This document shows, piece after piece, positions 6,592 through 11,032 of a DNA stretch of 11,032 bases (the stretch's first letter is position 1; each line of letters begins with the position of its first letter). Both the position numbers and the translations under genes were made by a program. The notes under the pieces are model-generated. The model did no database searches. It had not been told where the DNA came from and saw only the letters and a program-made list of their open reading frames with translations. The DNA comes from an uncultured beta proteobacterium. GTDB taxonomy: Bacteria > Pseudomonadota > Gammaproteobacteria > Burkholderiales > Burkholderiaceae. The stretch is from NCBI GenBank assembly GCA_903835865.1, contig CAILON010000427.1:1-11032 (forward strand), written 5' to 3'.

Positions 6592-7367
6592 TATTTTCTT
6601 TCTGCGCGCCTAAAAACTGGCTTATGTACTTTTGACTCTGCGGCACAATATTTGTAGCCATCTACATTAAAACCTTTTAAGTCGACTGGGTCGCTCATTC
6701 GATTTTCTACCACATAACGAGCCATCAAGCCGCGAGCCCGCTTTGCGTAAAAAGAAATGATCTTGTACTTGCCCTCTTTTGCATCCTGAAAAACAGGGGC
6801 AATCACGGGGCACCCCAGATCTTTTGCTTGCAAAACCTTAAAGTACTCCTCGGAGGCTAAGTTCAGCAATACCGGCTTCTTCTCTTTATCCAAAATCTTT
6901 TTCAAGGAATCTGTCACCCTACTACCCCAAAAAGCATACAGATCCTTACCTCGCACATTCTTTAAGGTAGTTCCCATCTCTAGACGATAGGCCTGCATTA
7001 AATCTAAAGGCCTTAAGGCGCCATACAGACCCGATAAGATTCGAATGTGATCTTGAGCAAAATCAATGGCTTTGGCATTAAGTGATTTCACATCGAAGCC
7101 GTCGTAAACATCACCATCAAAGGCATAAATTGCTGGCTTGCTATTGATCTCGGTAAATTTTTTAGACCAATCACGATAGCGACCCACGTTTAAGGCGGCC
7201 AATGGATCAGACAAGCCCATTAGATTAGCCACTTCTTGAGGCGCTAGCTTCTTGAGATCGGTAATTAACTTGGCGGATTCGGAGGCAAACTCAGGCAAAG
7301 TAGTCGCCTTGACCTTGACCGAGGTCTTGTAATCTAAGGATTTAGCAGGGGAAAGTATGATCAGCAT
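6591..7367 (-). CDS. yaaA: YaaA family peroxide stress protein (UPF0246)
   Basis: In E. coli YaaA is induced by hydrogen peroxide and lowers free intracellular iron, limiting Fenton damage; the molecular mechanism is less clear and DNA binding has been reported. The 258-aa length equals the E. coli protein. Family signatures are present in order: MLIILSPAKSLD at the start, IYAFDGDVYDG, ILSGLYGALRPLDLMQAYRLEMGT, LLNLASEEYFK and IISFYAKRARGLMARYVVENR. The ATG at 7365-7367 gives the standard N-terminus, although no clear Shine-Dalgarno precedes it (AAATTGTGCC). It is first in a two-gene unit with the DUF2863 gene and is divergent from the aminotransferase across 78 bases. I saw no convincing OxyR-like or promoter motif in that gap. 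Confidence 0.93.
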   Translation of the reverse strand: MLIILSPAKSLDYKTSVKVKATTLPEFASESAKLITDLKKLAPQEVANLMGLSDPLAALNVGRYRDWSKKFTEINSKPAIYAFDGDVYDGFDVKSLNAKAIDFAQDHIRILSGLYGALRPLDLMQAYRLEMGTTLKNVRGKDLYAFWGSRVTDSLKKILDKEKKPVLLNLASEEYFKVLQAKDLGCPVIAPVFQDAKEGKYKIISFYAKRARGLMARYVVENRMSDPVDLKGFNVDGYKYCAAESKVHKPVFRRAERK

Positions 7368-7445
7368 GGCACAATTTGTTTATGTATTACTTCCATTCTA
7401 GCGACTACAAGATTACTCTGCCTTAAATCCCTAAGCGCCCTTTCC

Positions 7446-8648
7446 ATGAGCCAAATTCAAGACCCCACCCCATCATTTCCAAGTCGCCTGCCCAAGGTTG
7501 GGACTACTGTGTTCACGGTGATGTCTGCTCTTGCTACCAAGTATCAGGCAATCAATTTAGGGCAAGGCTTTCCAGATTTTCCTTGCGACCCAAAATTGAT
7601 TGCAGGGGTTCATGAAGCAATGCTCGCTAATCACAATCAATATCCGCCCATGATTGGCATTGCACAGTTGCGCAATGGGATCGCAGATAAGATAGCTAAC
7701 TTATACGGTCATCAATATGATCCGGAATCTGAGATCACGATTACTGCGGGTGGTACTCAAGGAATTTTGACGGCAATACTGTGTTGCGTAAGCCCTGGCG
7801 ATGAAGTTGTCATCATTGAGCCCGCTTACGATAGCTATAGACCCTCCGTTGAATTGGCGGGCGGAATAGTCAAAGCAGTCTCTTTGGAAACTATTCGTGA
7901 TGAAAACGGTCAAGTCAATTCTTATGAAATTCCTTGGGATGCCTTGGCAGAAGCCATCAATCCAAAAACTCGACTCATCATAATTAATACTCCTCACAAT
8001 CCAACTGGGATGGTGTGGCAACGCGCTGATTTAGAACGCCTTGCGCAATTAGTCAGAAATACATCTGCATTGATTTTGAGTGATGAAGTGTATGAACATA
8101 TGGTCTACGATGGCGCCCAACACCACAGCGTAGCCTCCCACCCAGAACTAGCAGCCAGAAGCTTTTTAATCTCCAGCTTTGGCAAAACCTATCATGTGAC
8201 CGGCTGGAAAGTAGGTTATGTTGCTGCCCCACCCGCTCTTACAAAAGAGTTTCGGAAGGTGCATCAATTCAATGTTTTTACTGTCAACACTCCTATGCAG
8301 TATGGATTCGCTTCTTATCTCCAGGATGAAAGTCATTACCTCAATCTTCCAAGGTTCTATCAGGCCAAGCGCGATTTTTTTAGAGCTGGATTAGCCTCTA
8401 CCAAATTTAAATTACTGCCCACTCCAGGAACTTACTTTCAGTGCGTTGACTATTCCAAACTCAATATCCCCCAAGCAAAATTGAATGAATCAGACTTTTG
8501 CCAATGGCTTACTAAGGAAATAGGCGTAGCAGCAATTCCAGTTTCTGCTTTCTATGAAGAGCCGACAGAATCAGGCGTTATTCGTTTTTGCTTTGCTAAA
8601 CAAGAGCTCACGCTATCCAATGCATTAGAGCGCTTGCAAAAACTATAA
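7446..8648 (+). CDS. ybdL: PLP-dependent aminotransferase, YbdL-like (methionine/aromatic aminotransferase)
   Basis: This is a class I/II fold-type I aminotransferase of the cytoplasm. Its closest recognised relative is E. coli YbdL, which transaminates methionine, phenylalanine, tyrosine and histidine with keto acids. The 400-aa product follows YbdL through most of its length: LPKVGTTVFTVMSALA, INLGQGFPDF, TAGGTQGILTAI, NTPHNPTGMVWQRAD, SDEVYEHMVYD and SSFGKTYHVTGWKVGYVAAP. PLP residues are Asn185, Asp213, Tyr216 and Schiff-base Lys247; Arg380 in VIRFCFAK should bind the substrate carboxylate. The ATG has no Shine-Dalgarno (CCCTTTCC precedes it), which allows leaderless or weakly initiated translation. 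Substrate preference is inferred from YbdL; a kynurenine-transaminase-like role is an alternative. It heads a plus-strand series with the YfcG-like gene 29 bases downstream. Confidence 0.88.
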   Translation: MSQIQDPTPSFPSRLPKVGTTVFTVMSALATKYQAINLGQGFPDFPCDPKLIAGVHEAMLANHNQYPPMIGIAQLRNGIADKIANLYGHQYDPESEITITAGGTQGILTAILCCVSPGDEVVIIEPAYDSYRPSVELAGGIVKAVSLETIRDENGQVNSYEIPWDALAEAINPKTRLIIINTPHNPTGMVWQRADLERLAQLVRNTSALILSDEVYEHMVYDGAQHHSVASHPELAARSFLISSFGKTYHVTGWKVGYVAAPPALTKEFRKVHQFNVFTVNTPMQYGFASYLQDESHYLNLPRFYQAKRDFFRAGLASTKFKLLPTPGTYFQCVDYSKLNIPQAKLNESDFCQWLTKEIGVAAIPVSAFYEEPTESGVIRFCFAKQELTLSNALERLQKL

Positions 8649-8677
8649 AAAAATAAACACTAAATCCCGGAGACCCC

Positions 8678-9412
8678 ATGAAAAATCTTAAATCCAAACA
8701 ACGTGTGATTGATGTATATAGCTGGCCCACCCCCAATGGCCACAAAGTGCACATCATGCTTGAAGAATGTGGCTACAAACTCGATCATGATTGGATTGCC
8801 CATCCCATTGATATTGGCGCCGGAGATCAATTTGCTGCTAATTTTCTAAAAATTAGTCCTAACAATAAGATTCCTGCCTTGGTTGATCCAAACGGGCCCG
8901 ATGGAAAGCCGATCAGCATTTTTGAATCTGGCGCAATTTTGCTGTACCTAGCAGGCAAAACAGGAAAGTTTTTACCTCAATCTACCCGCGGTAAATATGA
9001 AGTGCTGCAATGGCTGATGTTCCAAATGGGCGGATTAGGCCCAATGCTTGGGCAAAATCACCATTTCCGCATTTATGCACCTGAGAAAATCGACTACGCA
9101 GTCAATCGCTATACCAATGAAGCAAAGCGTTTATATGGTGTTTTAGATCGCCAACTGAAAGATAATCCCTATATTGCTGGTAAAACATATTCAATAGCAG
9201 ATATGGCGATATATCCTTGGACTCGAAATTGGAAGAATCAGGGAATGGATTTGAATGATTACCCGCATTTCAAAAAATGGTTTGAAAAGATTGGTGAGCG
9301 CCCAGCAGTGCAGCGCGGATGCGCAGTATTAACAGCATTACGCAAACCCTTGCATGATGACAAAGCAAGAGAACAATTATTTGGTTCAACACAGTATCAA
9401 AAAAGGAAATGA
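8678..9412 (+). CDS. yfcG: Glutathione S-transferase family disulfide-bond oxidoreductase, YfcG-like
   Basis: This nu-class GST-like protein of the cytoplasm probably reduces disulfides with glutathione, as E. coli YfcG does, rather than conjugating xenobiotics. The 244-aa product has the thioredoxin-like N domain with WPTPNGHKVHIMLEE; Thr18 corresponds to the key Thr of YfcG. It also has ISPNNKIPALVDPNGPDG and FESGAILLYLA, the glutathione site. The helical C domain contains LQWLMFQMGGLGPMLGQNHHF, diagnostic for the YfcG/YghU group, and YSIADMAIYPWTRNW. It is about 30 residues longer than YfcG, with roughly 10 extra at the N-terminus and a basic C-terminal tail. GGAG five bases before the ATG supports this start. 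The stop is followed by one base and then the next gene's ATG. Confidence 0.88.
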   Translation: MKNLKSKQRVIDVYSWPTPNGHKVHIMLEECGYKLDHDWIAHPIDIGAGDQFAANFLKISPNNKIPALVDPNGPDGKPISIFESGAILLYLAGKTGKFLPQSTRGKYEVLQWLMFQMGGLGPMLGQNHHFRIYAPEKIDYAVNRYTNEAKRLYGVLDRQLKDNPYIAGKTYSIADMAIYPWTRNWKNQGMDLNDYPHFKKWFEKIGERPAVQRGCAVLTALRKPLHDDKAREQLFGSTQYQKRK

Positions 9413-9413
9413 A

Positions 9414-10268
9414 ATGAAGATTCAATCAGTCGGTGTGATCGGTGCGGGCACTATGGGTAATGGTATTGCACAAGTGTGTGCAGTTGCCGGCCTTGACGTC
9501 GTCATGGTTGATATTAACGAAGCAGCAGTTGCTCGGGGCCTAGAACAAATTAGCAAAAGCTTAGATCGCTTAGTTAAAAAAGAAACTTTGACGCCCGAAG
9601 CAAAAGATGCTGCCCTCAAACGTATTAAAGGCAGTACTTCCTATGAAGACTTTAAAGGTCTTGGTTTAGTCATTGAGGCTGCTACCGAAAATCAAGCGAT
9701 TAAAGAAAAGATCTTGCATCAAGTCGACGAGATTGTGAGCAAGGACACCATCATTGCTACGAATACCTCATCCCTTTCGATTACCAAGCTAGCAGCATTG
9801 GACTCCAATCCTGCACGCTTTATTGGAATGCACTTCTTTAACCCACCCCCTTTGATGGCCTTGGTGGAGGTGATACGAGGCCTTCAAACTAGCGATGCCA
9901 CTCATGCTGCCATTATCGAAATGGCAAAGCGCGTTGGTAAAGAGCCCATTACTGTAAAGAACTCTCCAGGCTTTGTCGTCAATCGTATCTTGCTACCGAT
10001 GATTAATGAAGCCTTTTTTGTGCTATCTGAAGGTTTGGCTAGCCCTGAAGATATTGATGCCGGCATGAAGTTAGGATGCAATCAGCCGATTGGTCCACTC
10101 GCGTTAGCCGACCTCATTGGTTTAGATACTTGCCTAGCGGTAATGGAAGTGTATTTTGAAAACTTTAGTGACTCCAAATACCGCCCTTGCCCGCTTCTTC
10201 GTGAAATGGTAGCCGCTGGTTATCTTGGTCGTAAAACAGGTCGTGGCGTCTATACCTACGATAAATAA
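9414..10268 (+). CDS. hbd: 3-hydroxybutyryl-CoA dehydrogenase
   Basis: The enzyme interconverts 3-hydroxyacyl-CoA (typically hydroxybutyryl-CoA) and acetoacetyl-CoA with NAD(P), in short-chain fatty acid, polyhydroxybutyrate or phenylacetate-type metabolism (PaaH/HbdA family). The 284-aa product has the Rossmann motif VIGAGTMGNGIAQ and Asp33 at the end of the second strand, favouring NAD. Catalytic residues are Ser119 (NTSSLS), His140 (GMHFFNPPP), Glu152 (LVEVI) and Asn190 (SPGFVVNR). The C-terminal domain ends in GYLGRKTGRGVYTYD. The frame extends upstream to an ATG at 9354, but that region lies inside the yfcG-like gene. The ATG at 9414 has AAGGAAA before it and gives the standard N-terminus. 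No hydrolase domain is attached, so this is the stand-alone form. The spacing implies coupling to the gene upstream. Confidence 0.93.
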   Translation: MKIQSVGVIGAGTMGNGIAQVCAVAGLDVVMVDINEAAVARGLEQISKSLDRLVKKETLTPEAKDAALKRIKGSTSYEDFKGLGLVIEAATENQAIKEKILHQVDEIVSKDTIIATNTSSLSITKLAALDSNPARFIGMHFFNPPPLMALVEVIRGLQTSDATHAAIIEMAKRVGKEPITVKNSPGFVVNRILLPMINEAFFVLSEGLASPEDIDAGMKLGCNQPIGPLALADLIGLDTCLAVMEVYFENFSDSKYRPCPLLREMVAAGYLGRKTGRGVYTYDK

Positions 10269-10309
10269 TATTTTTCTAATTTAATATTTCATTACAGAAC
10301 AAATCTTTC

Positions 10310-10789
10310 GTGAACCCACTGCCACCCCTTGTACTTAAATTAGCTTATGCAGGATTAATTCCTTTTGTTGGACTTGCCTTATTGGTTCAACTAGCTCCAA
10401 CACCCGTCAATTATTTAAGCGCAGAATCCTTGGCAGGTTATGGTGCGGTAATCACCTCATTTATGGGGGCCTTGCATTGGGGTGCCAACTTACATACTTT
10501 AGGAAAGGCACCTCCCGGCGACAGATGGGAAGATCGTAACGCCTGGATTTGGGGGGTTATCCCGGCACTCGTTGCATGGTTAGCCTTGCACATCTATATC
10601 CCCGTAGGCCTCTTAATCCTAGCGTCGACCTTAATTATTCAACGCAATATTGATCAAAATACTTATCAGTATTATTTCTCAAGCGATGAAGCTCGCGCTG
10701 CATTCATGACGATACGTAATCGCTTAACCTATGTTGCTGCAGCCTGTCTTGCCTGGGCGGCATTAGTAATCTTATTTATTCAGGCTTAA
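10310..10789 (+). CDS. DUF3429 family membrane protein, function unknown
   Basis: The 159-aa product is a small inner-membrane protein of the DUF3429 family, recognised from [31 protein letters not shown] and the W-rich middle. Hydrophobic segments lie at about 10-30, 40-58, 78-96, 98-111 and 137-158, suggesting four to five membrane spans. The conserved small loop has Gly-x-x-His-Trp-Gly (GALHWGANL), which could be functional, but no activity is known to me. The start is GTG at 10310-10312; no ATG occurs upstream in frame and the Shine-Dalgarno is weak. The 41-base AT-rich gap before it shows no terminator, so read-through from hbd is possible. rarA begins seven bases after its stop. Confidence 0.82.
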   Translation: MNPLPPLVLKLAYAGLIPFVGLALLVQLAPTPVNYLSAESLAGYGAVITSFMGALHWGANLHTLGKAPPGDRWEDRNAWIWGVIPALVAWLALHIYIPVGLLILASTLIIQRNIDQNTYQYYFSSDEARAAFMTIRNRLTYVAAACLAWAALVILFIQA

Positions 10790-10796
10790 TGCTTTT

Positions 10797-11032
10797 ATGA
10801 GCAGTCTCTTTGATAGCACCCCGCCGCCACCCTTAGCGGAAGCGCTGCGCCCCAAGGCGATTGAAGAAGTCATTGGTCAAGCCCATTTATTAGCACCAGG
10901 TAAACCCCTCAACCTGGCATTTGCCTCAGGCAAGCCGCATTCAATGATTTTGTGGGGGCCACCAGGTGTGGGCAAAACGACTTTGGCACGCCTTTCTGCA
11001 AAAGCTTTCGATCGCGAGTTCATTGCTATCTC
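10797..11032 (+). CDS. rarA: Replication-associated recombination protein A (RarA/MgsA), N-terminal part (cut by window edge)
   Basis: RarA is an AAA+ ATPase related to clamp-loader proteins that acts at stalled replication forks. Only the first 78 codons are present. The translation starts [19 protein letters not shown] and continues with [16 protein letters not shown] and [19 protein letters not shown]. The last contains the Walker A motif (GPPGVGKT), and the combination of LRP, IGQ-HLL and [10 protein letters not shown] is diagnostic of RarA rather than RuvB or DnaX. The ATG at 10797 gives the usual N-terminus, just after the DUF3429 stop. An ATG overlapping that stop (10789) gives only three codons. 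The ribosome site is weak, so coupling to the upstream gene is likely. Walker B and the C-terminal domains lie outside the window. Confidence 0.94.
   Translation, partial: MSSLFDSTPPPPLAEALRPKAIEEVIGQAHLLAPGKPLNLAFASGKPHSMILWGPPGVGKTTLARLSAKAFDREFIAI

Noticed and set aside
7368..7445. Divergent gap between yaaA and the aminotransferase, searched for promoters and a peroxide-responsive site.
   Set aside because: The best box pairs match consensus at only about three of six positions on either strand, so no site is annotated.
10269..10309. AT-rich gap with AATATT repeats between hbd and the DUF3429 gene, considered as terminator or promoter.
   Set aside because: There is no GC-containing stem and no paired -35/-10 boxes; AT-richness alone is not enough.

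Overview
The window looks like ordinary chromosomal DNA from a betaproteobacterium of the Burkholderiales, most likely Polynucleobacter or a close relative. This rests on gene order (sdhCDAB preceded by a GntR/HutC regulator and a divergent mdh), the presence of a DUF2863 gene (a family I associate with Betaproteobacteria), moderate AT-rich composition, and very short intergenic gaps. I see no tRNA, rRNA, CRISPR array, insertion sequence or phage gene, and no gene-free stretch longer than about 160 bases.

Region 1 (1-3765, all minus strand) is the succinate dehydrogenase (complex II) operon. Read right to left it is gntR-type regulator, sdhC, sdhD, sdhA and sdhB, with sdhB cut by the left window edge. 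SdhA and SdhB are the soluble flavin and iron-sulfur subunits. SdhC and SdhD are the haem/quinone membrane anchors. The 156-base gap between gntR and sdhC carries a 10-bp direct repeat.

Region 2 (3766-5340) starts with a divergent control region. It contains a perfect 14-bp palindrome, a good sigma70-like promoter towards mdh, and an interleaved one towards gntR whose -10 box lies inside the palindrome. The likely reading is that the regulator controls itself and couples mdh, and possibly sdh, to metabolite state. mdh encodes malate dehydrogenase, the TCA step two reactions after succinate dehydrogenase. It is followed 12 bases later by a small exported protein resembling MliC/PliC lysozyme inhibitors, then by a symmetrical hairpin terminator.

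Region 3 (5380-7367, minus strand) is a two-gene unit, yaaA followed by a DUF2863 gene, with stop and start codons overlapping by one base. It converges on the terminator.

Region 4 (7446-11032, plus strand) is a compact series. It holds a YbdL-like methionine/aromatic aminotransferase, a YfcG-like glutathione-dependent disulfide oxidoreductase, 3-hydroxybutyryl-CoA dehydrogenase, a DUF3429 membrane protein, and the first 78 codons of the AAA+ recombination factor RarA, cut by the right edge.

I found no convincing previously undescribed system. The points most worth following up are the mdh/gntR operator region, the repeat upstream of sdhC, and the MliC-like protein paired with mdh.
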